A stretch of 64,000 nucleotides of DNA from positions 1 through 64,000 of the forward strand of contig PBGL02000011.1 of the NCBI GenBank assembly GCA_002718995.2. Reading direction: 5' to 3'. A program made the translations under genes and the position numbers. Shown piece by piece: positions 1 to 9,062 of the stretch. Position 1 is the stretch's first letter, and each line of letters begins with the position of its first letter. This DNA is from Methanobacteriota archaeon (GTDB lineage Archaea; Thermoplasmatota; Poseidoniia; Poseidoniales; Thalassarchaeaceae). A model generated the notes under the pieces. The model did no database searches. It was not told the origin of the DNA and was given only the letters and a program-made list of their open reading frames with translations.

Positions 1-1286
1 GTCGAGAAGGTTGGACGCGAGTGCCCGTTCTTGGCGGTCATACCAATCAAATGACACCCTGCAGGAACGCGCGGCCTCCAGACAGAGACGTCTTGTTCTG
101 CGCCGGAACCACTGTCGTTCCATACCTCATCGTACTCACTTATGGGGACGAATTCGAACTTCTCCTCCGCTGGTATCGACTCAGTTGAGTGGATTTTATG
201 CTCCGAGTGGATGGTGAAATCTTTTCGTTCGGCCAGTGTGTATCCGCCGTCTGAAAAGACACGTATGCTCCAATCGCCTTCAGCCCACCCCCCGTTTGAT
301 AACGAAACGTTGTTCACGTCGATGTCCCTGATGTATTTCCATCGCTGGTTATGCTCTCCGTGATCCTGATCAGGTGCGCCCGTTGGATAGATGCCGACCC
401 AAGCATCATTGTGGTTTGGGGGGTTGTTGAGTTTGAAGCGGACGGGTTTACCAGACACGGCTTCCAGCACCTGAATAGATTCATCTGAAGCAAACGTGGA
501 GGAACGGTCGATGTTGAGGTGCTGTTGAGTTTGAGTCGTAGCGTCGGGCGGGTGATAGACTGTTGGCGCCGGATGCTTACCGCCGGGTGCACCCGGATTG
601 CCCCAGCCTTCGACATTTTCCCATACGCCCTCACGCGGGGGAACACCGATCTTTCCACCGGTATGCGCAGCATAGAGGACCCCGACTTTTGAGATGATCA
701 TCCACTTGTTCCACTCCGGGCGTTGATGGTCCGTTCCGCAGTCTTGTAAGGCGATGAAAAGCTCCGGGTTCTGAGTGTGCTGGTAATGGCCAGCGATGGT
801 ACCCCAGTGCCTGTTTTCATGCTCGCCTGACTCGAACACGTAGGTTCCGTTCACTTCTGTACTTCCGGCTCCTGAAACGGTTACGCTCGGGGGCATGGAT
901 GCCGTGATCCTGTACACTGCAGGCCCGCGCCAGCCCTCACCGACATCGTTCCACAATCCACTGTGTTGGCCGTATAGTTGCATTCTGTTCTCGCTACCTC
1001 CGTGGTTGTTCGGCTCGCCACGGGCCCAGCTCGTGTATGTCCAAGGTCGTCCGTCACTCCAATACCAGTGGTCAGCACCAGGCCCATTGCCCTCGCCTTT
1101 CCTGATTCCACCTATCCATACAGATCTCTCGCCGGCGATTCGAGCCACCTGTTCGTTCTCCTCGGCGTTGGTGATCGAGGCGAGATGACCCCCCATCTTC
1201 ATGGCACGATGGTTGTGCTCGTCCCATGTCATAGCCTCCGGAACGAACCTGTACTCGCTGCTCATAAAATCCGCTTCATTTGACAT
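1..1286 (-). CDS. C-type-lectin-domain protein, C-terminus cut by window edge
   Basis: Translating the minus strand from the ATG at 1286 gives an open frame of about 428 codons running off the left edge, so the ORF track missed it. Residues about 5-120 form a C-type lectin domain: GGHLASITNAEEN, then VWIGG, WSDGRPWTYTSW, the carbohydrate-type EPN motif and a WND calcium-site motif. A second region (about residues 275-350, containing DAWVGIYPTGAPD and DGGYTL) looks like another beta-rich domain that I cannot name. There is no signal peptide at this start. Arginine codons include many CGN triplets, whereas neighbouring genes mostly use AGG/AGA, which hints at acquisition by transfer. The fold is clear; sugar binding is inferred from EPN/WND. 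The true C-terminus is unseen. Confidence 0.75.
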   Translation of the reverse strand, partial: MSNEADFMSSEYRFVPEAMTWDEHNHRAMKMGGHLASITNAEENEQVARIAGERSVWIGGIRKGEGNGPGADHWYWSDGRPWTYTSWARGEPNNHGGSENRMQLYGQHSGLWNDVGEGWRGPAVYRITASMPPSVTVSGAGSTEVNGTYVFESGEHENRHWGTIAGHYQHTQNPELFIALQDCGTDHQRPEWNKWMIISKVGVLYAAHTGGKIGVPPREGVWENVEGWGNPGAPGGKHPAPTVYHPPDATTQTQQHLNIDRSSTFASDESIQVLEAVSGKPVRFKLNNPPNHNDAWVGIYPTGAPDQDHGEHNQRWKYIRDIDVNNVSLSNGGWAEGDWSIRVFSDGGYTLAERKDFTIHSEHKIHSTESIPAEEKFEFVPISEYDEVWNDSGSGAEQDVSVWRPRVPAGCHLIGMTAKNGHSRPTFS

Positions 1287-1316
1287 TATACAGTACTTCC
1301 GATTGCAATTACAGCG

Positions 1317-2069
1317 TTAGCCAAAATAACTCACAACCTGGGCTGAAATCATTATTGCGGCCATTATCAAGAACATTGGTCGAAGCATGGAGTATCCATA
1401 TCTCAGAACATACCCGGGAGCTAGGAAACCCCCAACCATATTTGCCAAAGCAAATGGTACTGCAACTTCATAGTTGACAGATGCGGCCATCGCAAAAACC
1501 GCGAAAGAGCCAATGTTGCCCCCGAAATTCAGGACCCTCCCCGTGGCAGCCGCCCTATCCATCCCAAAGCCCGCACCCTTGATGTAACCAGCCATCAGCA
1601 TGCTACCAGTCCCTGGTCCGAGAAATCCCTCATAGAACCCCAGGCCAGCACCCATGCCCACAGTAACTGGAATTATCTTATCTTCCTCAATCTCTTCCTC
1701 CTTTCCAAACTGAGGATTGAACAAGACATAGAGGAACAACGCCGATAGAACAATGATCACAATTCCAAGAACTGCGTCAGCGCTAATCGAAAGCACGACA
1801 CTTGCCCCGATTATAGAAAATAGAACCATCAATGAACATCCAATAAAGGCCGCCTTTCTAGGAACAATTCCACTTTGGAGATATTTCACACTCGCAATTG
1901 CTGCAGCTGCAGCCGATGCAAATTTGTTCGTCCCCAATGCAACGTGCGGAGGTAAGCCCGCGCTCAGCATCGCAGGGAGGCGAAGCAGCCCGCCGCCCCC
2001 TACTGCGCTATCGACAAATCCTGCGAACACCCCAACCAGCATCAGCAGCAGGAATACTTCCGAATCCAC
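1317..2069 (-). CDS. TSUP (TauE/SafE) family membrane transporter
   Basis: This 250-residue integral membrane protein belongs to the TSUP/TauE-SafE family of sulfite, sulfonate or sulfoacetate exporters. The N-terminal motif GVFAGFVDSAVGGGGLL is the family's glycine-rich repeat, and a second copy-like segment (GFYEGFLGPGTGSML) sits in the second half, as expected for this two-repeat fold. About seven to eight hydrophobic helices cover the protein, with one short charged loop near residue 130. The start is GTG. It lies 25 bp downstream of CTP synthase on the same strand and is probably co-transcribed. The substrate cannot be read from sequence; family membership is clear. Confidence 0.88.
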   Translation of the reverse strand: MDSEVFLLLMLVGVFAGFVDSAVGGGGLLRLPAMLSAGLPPHVALGTNKFASAAAAAIASVKYLQSGIVPRKAAFIGCSLMVLFSIIGASVVLSISADAVLGIVIIVLSALFLYVLFNPQFGKEEEIEEDKIIPVTVGMGAGLGFYEGFLGPGTGSMLMAGYIKGAGFGMDRAAATGRVLNFGGNIGSFAVFAMAASVNYEVAVPFALANMVGGFLAPGYVLRYGYSMLRPMFLIMAAIMISAQVVSYFG

Positions 2070-2094
2070 GAATCTATCCGGGGTTCGCGGGATA

Positions 2095-3741
2095 TCATAC
2101 TTCTCGCCCGGTCGCAGCCATCAGCAGGCCTAGGAATGGGGGACTGGGGCGGTAGGGGCGGGACTTGAACTCTGGATGGTACTGCGTCCCGACGAAGTAC
2201 GGGTGCCCCTCGAGCTCCATTATCTCACAGCGCTGCCCGGTCTCGTCCTTGCCAACATACTTCAGCCCGGCATCCTCTATCTTCTCAATCAGCTCGGGAT
2301 TCACCTCATATCGGTGCCTATGCCGCTCGTCCACGTGCTCGGAACCCCCATACAAGCGCCTCATCTTGCAGTCCTCCACTAGGAAGGGGGTCGGCTTGGT
2401 CCCCAGGCGCATGGTGCCGCCCATGTGGGTCTTCGAGATCTCGGGCATGAAAACCACAGCTGGGTTCGGGGAGTCCTCGTCGAACTCGGTGGAGTTTGCG
2501 CCATCTAGGCCTAGCACATTGCGGCAGAACTCTATGGTCGCGATCTGCAACCCGAGGCAGACGCCGAGATATGGCACATTGTTAGTCCGGGCATAGTTCG
2601 CAGCTGCGATCTTGCCCTCGACCCCACGACTGCCGAAACCACCGGGGACCAATATTCCGTCTGCGGCGCGAAGGACATCCCATGCCTCAGCGTGATTCTC
2701 TGTGACGTCATTGGGATCAAGGTCAGTAGACTCGATCCAGTCTATGACAAGCTTGCGGTCCACCGCGAAGGCACTGTGTTGCAGTGCCTTGATGACCGAT
2801 AGATATGAGTCGGAAAGTCCTGTGTACTTCCCTACCATAGCGATGTTTACCTCCTCCTCAAGCTGGTCAACCTTGTCTGCCATTGCCCTCCAATCGTCCA
2901 GTAGGGGCAGGGAATCGGGAACTTCGAAACCAAGATGACTCGAGACCTTCATCAATACAGATTGCTCATAGAGTGAGATGGGGATCTGGTAGAGGTTAGA
3001 AACGTCATGAGCCGAGACGACCGCATCCGTCCCGACGTGACAGAATGCAGCCAGCTTCGCTCGAGTCTCATCCTCAAGGGGCTTCTCTGAGCGACAGACG
3101 AGGATATCGGGAATTATCCCTAGGCCCCTGAGCTCCTTCACAGTGTGCTGGGTAGGCTTTGTCTTTTGTTCCCCTACCGGGCCCATAACTGGAACGAGGC
3201 TGACATGCACGAAACAGACATTTTCCTGACCCACTCTGAACTGAAACTGTCGTAGGGCCTCGATGAACGGAGCACTCTCGATGTCACCAACCGTGCCTCC
3301 CAACTCGATGATGCATGCGTCTGGCGTATCATCAGAACCATCGGCCGGAACGTGAGCGACCCGCTCGATCCAGTCCTGTATCTCGTTTGTAATGTGAGGC
3401 ACCACTTGGACCGTCTTACCGAGGTAATCGCCCCTACGTTCCTTCTCGATGACATTGGCATACACCTTACCTGTGGTGATATTGTTATCACGAGTCAGAG
3501 AAACATCGAGGAACCGCTCGTAGTTGCCGAGGTCGAGATCGACTTCCCCTCCGTCGTCTAGGACGAAAACCTCTCCGTGTTCGAATGGAGACATCGTGCC
3601 CGCATCACTGTTAAGATAGGGATCTATCTTGACCGAAGTAAGCCGTAATCCAGCCGATTTTAGCAGAACCCCGATACTGGAAGCGGTGATTCCCTTGCCC
3701 AGTCCAGAGAGGACTCCACCGGTGACTACGACATACTTCAT
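2095..3741 (-). CDS. pyrG: CTP synthase
   Basis: CTP synthase makes CTP from UTP, ATP and glutamine in the cytoplasm, the last step of pyrimidine nucleotide synthesis. The 548-residue length is normal. The N-terminal synthetase domain opens with [17 protein letters not shown] and carries the [16 protein letters not shown] and [11 protein letters not shown] blocks. The C-terminal class I glutamine amidotransferase domain has the nucleophile region GVCLGLQ (about residue 393) and the HPEF catalytic His-Glu near residue 525. The ATG at 3741 gives the canonical N-terminus. It heads a probable two-gene unit with the TSUP transporter. Confidence 0.98.
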   Translation of the reverse strand: MKYVVVTGGVLSGLGKGITASSIGVLLKSAGLRLTSVKIDPYLNSDAGTMSPFEHGEVFVLDDGGEVDLDLGNYERFLDVSLTRDNNITTGKVYANVIEKERRGDYLGKTVQVVPHITNEIQDWIERVAHVPADGSDDTPDACIIELGGTVGDIESAPFIEALRQFQFRVGQENVCFVHVSLVPVMGPVGEQKTKPTQHTVKELRGLGIIPDILVCRSEKPLEDETRAKLAAFCHVGTDAVVSAHDVSNLYQIPISLYEQSVLMKVSSHLGFEVPDSLPLLDDWRAMADKVDQLEEEVNIAMVGKYTGLSDSYLSVIKALQHSAFAVDRKLVIDWIESTDLDPNDVTENHAEAWDVLRAADGILVPGGFGSRGVEGKIAAANYARTNNVPYLGVCLGLQIATIEFCRNVLGLDGANSTEFDEDSPNPAVVFMPEISKTHMGGTMRLGTKPTPFLVEDCKMRRLYGGSEHVDERHRHRYEVNPELIEKIEDAGLKYVGKDETGQRCEIMELEGHPYFVGTQYHPEFKSRPYRPSPPFLGLLMAATGREV

Positions 3742-3848
3742 CTAATCAACGGGGTCTGAAGCCGTTGAGCCTCCCATATCAACATTGGCCATGAAACTGA
3801 GAATTATGGAGTATCAATGACCAAGTATCGCCAGTCATTCGTTAGGGC

Positions 3849-4814
3849 ATGAGCGGCCCTCCTGGTGAGCGCATTCTGGTAACTGGCGCCTCTGGCCAGA
3901 TAGGGACCGATCTAGTCAGTGAGCTACGGAAGGGCCACGGCAGCGAGAATGTAGTCGCTTCAGACATTAGGGAACCAGACAACGACTCCCCAATTTCGGA
4001 TGGTCCCTTCAGATTACTCAGCGTGCTCGACGGAGACTCCATGGAGTCGACAATTCAGGAGGAGGGAATTGGTACAATATACCACCTAGCTGCAATTCTT
4101 TCCGCCACGGGGGAGACAAATCCAGAACTGTGTCATAGGGTCAATGTCGGCGGGACGGTTTGCGTCCTAGAAGCAGCTAGGGACTTCGAACTCAAAGTGT
4201 ACTCCCCCTCATCAATAGCAGTTTTCGGACCTGATACGCCCAAAAAAGCCCCTCAGACGACCCCCTTGAATCCGACAACAATGTATGGTAAAACCAAGGT
4301 TACGGGAGAGATTCTGGCAATGAACTACTGGAAGCAGTACGGGGTAGACGTCAGGGGGATCAGGTATCCGGGCCTGATTTCATGGAAGGCACCTGCGGGA
4401 GGGGGAACAACCGATTACGCCGTTGATATTTTCCGAGCAGCTATCGAGCATGGCCACTACGAATGCTTTGTTCGTGAGGACACAAGACTCCCGATGATGT
4501 ACATGGACGATGCCATCAGGGGCACCATTTCACTCATGGATGCACCCTCGGAGAATCTTGGGGCTTCGAGGGCAGGCTACAACATTGGAGGAATGTCATT
4601 TACTGCAGGGGAGCTAGTCGACTCTATTTCCAGAAGAATTCCAGAATTCACCTGTGACTTTGTCCCAGACGTACGTCAGAGGTATGCCGACTCATGGCCT
4701 GACGATGTGGAGGATTCGGCAGCTCGAGAGGATTGGGGGTGGGAGCCTAGATTCAGTCTGGAAGAAATGGTGGACGAGATGATAAATAGGCTGAGAGGAA
4801 CTCAGTCTTCCTGA
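3849..4814 (+). CDS. tdh: SDR-type L-threonine 3-dehydrogenase
   Basis: This is a 321-residue short-chain dehydrogenase/epimerase-fold enzyme. The Rossmann motif VTGASGQIG is at residues 11-19 and the catalytic YGKTK at about 145. The segments RYPGLISWKAPAGGGTTDYA and the following DTRLPMMYMDD are hallmarks of the SDR-type threonine dehydrogenase found in Thermoplasma, Bacteroidetes and animals, as opposed to the zinc-dependent type. It oxidises L-threonine to 2-amino-3-ketobutyrate with NAD+. Its 3' end overlaps the convergent thermosome gene by 13 bp. The partner enzyme 2-amino-3-ketobutyrate CoA ligase is not in the window. A UDP-sugar epimerase role is unlikely given these motifs. Confidence 0.85.
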   Translation: MSGPPGERILVTGASGQIGTDLVSELRKGHGSENVVASDIREPDNDSPISDGPFRLLSVLDGDSMESTIQEEGIGTIYHLAAILSATGETNPELCHRVNVGGTVCVLEAARDFELKVYSPSSIAVFGPDTPKKAPQTTPLNPTTMYGKTKVTGEILAMNYWKQYGVDVRGIRYPGLISWKAPAGGGTTDYAVDIFRAAIEHGHYECFVREDTRLPMMYMDDAIRGTISLMDAPSENLGASRAGYNIGGMSFTAGELVDSISRRIPEFTCDFVPDVRQRYADSWPDDVEDSAAREDWGWEPRFSLEEMVDEMINRLRGTQSS

Positions 4815-6415
4815 TCATCCTCGTCTTTCCAGTCGGGTGTCGTAGGATCCTGTTTCGCCCATAGGACGTCGTTGATTCGCAAGACACTTATCGCAGCCTC
4901 AGTAGACCCAGATATTGAATTAGAAACTACGAACAGGGGATCTAGGACTCCCAGTTTGTCCATCCTGGTCCTTTCACCCGTCCATGCATTCAGCCCAATC
5001 CAGCTGCCGTTCTTGGGATCCGATGCCTGAGATGCCGAAAGCTCCAGAACTTCGTCAATAGGACTTAGCCCAGCGTTTTCAGCTAGAGTCCTAGGAACCA
5101 CCTCAAGCGCCGCTGCATAACCCTCTATCGCTATCTGTTCCCTTCCCTTGTTTGTCGGGGCGAAAATCCTCAGGTGCCTAGCCAGGTGAGTCTGAGTGGC
5201 CCCTCCCCCAGGCAGCATCCTAGAGTCTCTAGTCAATCTGAAAGCAACACCCAAAGCATCGTCAAAGGCCCTCTCGCACTCCTCCCTTATTTGTGGTGAA
5301 GACCCTCTTATCATAACGGTCATGGCTCCACCTTCCTCCCCATCTATCCGGGTATGAGTCACTCCTCCAGTTACTATCTCGGATCTCCTAGTGTAGGAAC
5401 CGATATCGTCTCCCTCTAGGCCTTTAACATCCCTGACAATCTGTGATCCAGTAATCCGAGAGGCCATCTCCAAGTCATTCCTTTCGAGCCTTCTGTATGC
5501 GGTTATTCCCGCCTCTCTCAGCAGCGATGCTGCTTCATCCGCGATTCCATCTCGCACAACAAGTAAGTCGACACCAAGGGACGATAGGTGATCAACCTGA
5601 TTCTGTAGATTTTCCATGGTCCTCTTGTGGAATCCCTGCAGTACTCCAGCAGATCTAACTTCGATTTCAGCATCAATCTCAAGCTTTGGATTCTCAAGGC
5701 CTCCATCAATTACGGCAACCCTGCCTCCTTCGGATGAAGCCGGCGTAATCTTATCGAGCCTGGTCTTGGCTATTACTAGGCCATTAACCAACTCACTGTC
5801 GGTTGACAACCCCCCACTGACCGGGAGCCTCTTGACTCTAAGCCTCTCCAAGTCATCCCCTCCCTCTTCGTCAGAAAGAACCTCAGCCGCCTCAATTGCC
5901 AGGCCAGTCAGATGCTCAGCTAGAGACTCTCCGATTTTCCCGGCTAGGGAAGTTGAGACTACCGACCTCCCTTCTTCAGGAGAAGAGGCCTCTTTGGACA
6001 TCGACTCCAGTTCGTCAAGGCACTCTTTCTGAGCAATACTGTAACCATTGATTACTATTGACGGATGGATTCCACTTCTCACCATCTCTAGCGCATTCTG
6101 GAGCAGCTCTGCCGTGAGTACGACAGTCGTCGTCGTCCCATCCCTTGCCACTTTGTCCTGCGAGGCGGAAGCAGCGATTAGAAGACGAGCTGTAGGATGC
6201 TCAATTTGAGCGGTCTCTAGGACGGTAACCCCATCATTTGTTACCAAGCTTGATCCATCGGAATCGACAAGCATCTTGTCTAGGCCTCTCGGACCCAGTG
6301 TGGAACGAACCGCACCCGCCAGAGCCACGGCCGCCTTGACATTATTCACCAATGCAGCCCGACCCTGTAACCGGTCGGTGTCTTGCAGCGCGATGTCATG
6401 CTCGGGCTGAACCAT
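4802..6415 (-). CDS. Thermosome subunit (group II chaperonin)
   Basis: This subunit of the archaeal group II chaperonin folds proteins inside a double-ring cage. Equatorial motifs are [16 protein letters not shown] and TNDGVTVL near the N-terminus; the intermediate domain has [11 protein letters not shown] and the C-terminal equatorial part has GLNAWTGE. The phosphate-binding motif reads VARDGTTTT where chaperonins normally have GDGTTT, so the first glycine is arginine (codon AGG, one base from GGG). The ORF track begins at 6466 (MIIPWSSSKRG); I prefer the ATG at 6415 (MVQPEHD), which matches family N-termini, but the longer form is possible. It diverges from the Hsp20-like/dnaK unit. Length about 537 residues is normal. 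Confidence 0.93.
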   Translation of the reverse strand: MVQPEHDIALQDTDRLQGRAALVNNVKAAVALAGAVRSTLGPRGLDKMLVDSDGSSLVTNDGVTVLETAQIEHPTARLLIAASASQDKVARDGTTTTVVLTAELLQNALEMVRSGIHPSIVINGYSIAQKECLDELESMSKEASSPEEGRSVVSTSLAGKIGESLAEHLTGLAIEAAEVLSDEEGGDDLERLRVKRLPVSGGLSTDSELVNGLVIAKTRLDKITPASSEGGRVAVIDGGLENPKLEIDAEIEVRSAGVLQGFHKRTMENLQNQVDHLSSLGVDLLVVRDGIADEAASLLREAGITAYRRLERNDLEMASRITGSQIVRDVKGLEGDDIGSYTRRSEIVTGGVTHTRIDGEEGGAMTVMIRGSSPQIREECERAFDDALGVAFRLTRDSRMLPGGGATQTHLARHLRIFAPTNKGREQIAIEGYAAALEVVPRTLAENAGLSPIDEVLELSASQASDPKNGSWIGLNAWTGERTRMDKLGVLDPLFVVSNSISGSTEAAISVLRINDVLWAKQDPTTPDWKDEDDQED

Positions 6416-6505
6416 CGTAGCATCGGACCCTAGTCCCCGCTTTGAACTGCTCCATGGAATAATCATCCATTTTCTAATAGGAAACTCGGTTATGCCGACC
6501 GTAGA

Positions 6506-6516
6506 TTCATATATGA
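6506..6516. promoter_or_regulatory. TATA-like element in divergent chaperone promoter
   Basis: The 90-bp gap between the thermosome subunit and the Hsp20-like gene holds TTCATATATGA. Its core CATATATG is palindromic, so it can be read as a TATA box in both directions. For the plus strand it would place the transcription start around 6535-6540, about 20-25 nt before the ATG at 6560. On the minus strand it would place the start around 6485-6490. One shared element would co-regulate both chaperone units. This is inferred from position and sequence only. Confidence 0.45.
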
Positions 6517-6559
6517 CTCACTACTCCCACTATACAACCCCAAGTTGAGTAGTGGTAAT

Positions 6560-7159
6560 ATGAGCGAAAATGATCGTGACGAATGGGAGGATCAGATGCT
6601 CGAGGAAATGGCCAAGATGTTCAGTCAGATGGGGATGCCAATAGACAAATCAGATCTTGAGCAGATGATGTCAAAGATTAGGGAGCAATTCGAGAATATG
6701 GGGATCGACGCCGAGAAAATGGTTAGGAGCGATGTCAAGATGAATTTCCAAGGAGATCCGGATGTGTTGCGAAAGCAAATGGAGACTATGCTTAACGGAT
6801 CAGAGGGGATCGCCGAGCTATTCAGGAATATGGGAATAAACGTCCAAGTAAACTCCAACCAGGAGGAGGCAAACGTAGAGATTGAAGAGGCCGAGGAGTT
6901 TGAGGAACTGGACATCCCCGTGGAGGACACATACGTAGATGGGGACTCAATGTTCGTAACATTGGACGTCTCGAACCTCACTGATCTCGAAGAAGGCAAG
7001 ATAGAACTAAGCCTCACAGACGGCGGATCCGTCCTTCAACTAATGCGGACAACTCAGCCAAAGCCATTCAAGAGGATGAATTTGCCGCAACCAGCGAACT
7101 CCGTCATAGATTGGGGCCTCAATAACGGCATACTAGACGTAACATTCGATTTGGCTTAG
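6560..7159 (+). CDS. Small heat-shock-like protein (Hsp20/CS-type domain)
   Basis: The protein has about 199 residues from the ATG at 6560; the ORF track's TTG start at 6545 is less likely. The N-terminal half is acidic, methionine-rich and helical (MLEEMAKMFSQMGM and similar stretches). The C-terminal half from about residue 120 is beta-rich and ends in NNGILDVTFDLA, which resembles the final strands of an alpha-crystallin/Hsp20 or CS domain. The gene sits 27 bp before dnaK on the same strand and diverges from a thermosome subunit, which supports a chaperone or co-chaperone role. I do not recognise a named family for the N-terminal half. It may bind aggregating clients and pass them to DnaK. 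Confidence 0.6.
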   Translation: MSENDRDEWEDQMLEEMAKMFSQMGMPIDKSDLEQMMSKIREQFENMGIDAEKMVRSDVKMNFQGDPDVLRKQMETMLNGSEGIAELFRNMGINVQVNSNQEEANVEIEEAEEFEELDIPVEDTYVDGDSMFVTLDVSNLTDLEEGKIELSLTDGGSVLQLMRTTQPKPFKRMNLPQPANSVIDWGLNNGILDVTFDLA

Positions 7160-7186
7160 GCCAACAGAAGAAGGATTTGTGATAAA

Positions 7187-9061
7187 ATGAGTGGACCAGT
7201 AATTGGAATTGACCTCGGAACGACGAACAGCTGTGTAGCTACACTTGAGGGGGGCAAACCAGTAGTTATCCCAAATTCAGAAGGCTCTAGGACCACCCCA
7301 AGCGTGGTTGCCTTCACAAAGAGTGGCGAGAGGTTGGTCGGAGTAACCGCTAAGCGACAGGCGGTTACGAACTCCCAACGGACAATAATGTCCGTGAAGA
7401 GGGAGATGGGTACCAAGTGGAAGAAGAAGATCGACGACGAGGATTATACCCCGCAGGAGATATCCGCATTCGTCCTCCAGAAACTCAAGGCCGATGCAGA
7501 GGACTATCTTGGAAGGGAAGTGAAGGAGGCCGTAATCACATGCCCGGCATATTTCACTGATGCCCAAAGGCAGGCTACCAAGGATGCCGGTAGAATAGCA
7601 GGTTTAGAGGTCCTCAGGATAATCAACGAGCCAACCGCTGCCGCTCTAGCTTACGGAGTCGACAAGGACGACGATCAGACAATTCTCGTTTACGACCTAG
7701 GAGGGGGAACCTTCGACGTTTCCGTCCTCGAGATATACCAAGTAGACGGGCAGCCACAGATTGAGGTGAAGGCCACCAGCGGAGACAATAGGCTAGGTGG
7801 AGACGACTTCGATGAGGTCGTTATCGAATGGCTCGTTTCAGAATTCAAGAAGTCATCCGGGATAGACCTCTCTGAGGACTCTCAGGCAATGAGTAGGCTT
7901 CGTGAAGGCGCAGAGAAAGCAAAGATAGAACTCTCTGGGACGAACACCACTCAAGTAAATCTCCCATTCATCACCATGAACGAAGAAAAACAACCCGAGC
8001 ATCTTGACATTTCACTATCCAGGGCCAAGTTCGAGGAGTTAATTTCCGACCTGATAGAGAGGACAATGGGCCCAACCAGGAGTGCTATGAAGGACGCCGG
8101 CGTGAAGAAGGGAGATGTCGACAAAGTCATCCTAGTCGGAGGCTCAACCAGAGTCCCAGCTGTACAGTCAGCAATCGAGAAGGAAGTAGGGAAGCCCCCC
8201 TTCAAGGGAATCAACCCGGACGAGGCAGTGGCTGTAGGTGCTGTTCTCCAAGCCGGAATAATAACTGGTGACGAGGGAGTCACAGATGTCCTTCTGCTCG
8301 ATGTCACGCCGCTCACACTGGGAATTGAGACTCTTGGCGGTATAATGACCACGATGATCGAGAGAAACACAACAATCCCCTCAAGAAGATCGGAGACTTT
8401 CTCCACTGCCGCAGACAACCAACCAGCTGTCGAGGTCCATGTACTCCAGGGTGAAAGGGAGTTCTCAAAGGACAATGTTACTCTGGGTAGATTTCACTTG
8501 ATGGGAATTCCACCCGCACCTCGGGGAATGCCCCAGATAGAGGTTACATTCGATATTGATGCCAACGGAATTGTGGATGTTTCAGCCAAAGATCTTGGAA
8601 CTGGTACCGAGCAATCGATCAAGATCGAAAGTCAGACGTCTCTTTCCGAGGACGAAATAAGCTCCAAGATCGCAGAGGCCGAGGAGTTCGCATCCGAGGA
8701 CAAGCGAAGAAAGGCGGCTGTTACCCTAATCAATTCTGCAGATAGCATGGCCTATCAGGCCACAAGGATGCTGAAGGAGGCTGGAGAGAAGATCTCTGAC
8801 TTGGACACAACTCCAATTGACGCCAAGTTAGAGGAGCTACGATCACTAATCACCAAGGATGATCAGCCAATAGACATCGACGATTTGGACGAGGCAGCGG
8901 TACAGGCAAAGATGGCAGAAGTCGAGGAGGAGCTACATGGGATCTCCAGCAAGTTGTACGAAGCAGCAGCAGCCGAAATGTCCGAGCAGGACTCGGATGG
9001 GGGCGAAGAGGTAGTAGAAGCAGACTTCGAAGTCGTCGACTCAGACGAAGAGAATGAGTGA
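7187..9061 (+). CDS. dnaK: Molecular chaperone DnaK (Hsp70)
   Basis: This 624-residue Hsp70 uses ATP-driven cycles to bind and release unfolded proteins. The ATPase domain carries [13 protein letters not shown] at the N-terminus, the phosphate-2 loop [13 protein letters not shown] near residue 165 and [11 protein letters not shown] near 315. The substrate-binding domain begins around [14 protein letters not shown]. The C-terminal lid ends in an acidic DSDEENE tail, as in bacterial-type DnaK. In archaea dnaK is widely viewed as bacterial in origin and normally works with DnaJ and GrpE; neither gene is in this window. It appears co-transcribed with the Hsp20-like gene upstream and ends 1 bp before the convergent aminopeptidase gene. 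Confidence 0.97.
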   Translation: MSGPVIGIDLGTTNSCVATLEGGKPVVIPNSEGSRTTPSVVAFTKSGERLVGVTAKRQAVTNSQRTIMSVKREMGTKWKKKIDDEDYTPQEISAFVLQKLKADAEDYLGREVKEAVITCPAYFTDAQRQATKDAGRIAGLEVLRIINEPTAAALAYGVDKDDDQTILVYDLGGGTFDVSVLEIYQVDGQPQIEVKATSGDNRLGGDDFDEVVIEWLVSEFKKSSGIDLSEDSQAMSRLREGAEKAKIELSGTNTTQVNLPFITMNEEKQPEHLDISLSRAKFEELISDLIERTMGPTRSAMKDAGVKKGDVDKVILVGGSTRVPAVQSAIEKEVGKPPFKGINPDEAVAVGAVLQAGIITGDEGVTDVLLLDVTPLTLGIETLGGIMTTMIERNTTIPSRRSETFSTAADNQPAVEVHVLQGEREFSKDNVTLGRFHLMGIPPAPRGMPQIEVTFDIDANGIVDVSAKDLGTGTEQSIKIESQTSLSEDEISSKIAEAEEFASEDKRRKAAVTLINSADSMAYQATRMLKEAGEKISDLDTTPIDAKLEELRSLITKDDQPIDIDDLDEAAVQAKMAEVEEELHGISSKLYEAAAAEMSEQDSDGGEEVVEADFEVVDSDEENE

Positions 9062-9062
9062 T

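Noticed and set aside
314-673. Minus-strand ORF of 119 codons near the left edge
   Set aside because: It lies within the C-type lectin gene in a different frame. The longer open frame that runs off the window has clear lectin motifs and good codon use.
7951-8475. 174-codon minus-strand ORF inside dnaK
   Set aside because: Antisense shadow of a strongly conserved Hsp70; the translation is serine/isoleucine-rich without domain features.
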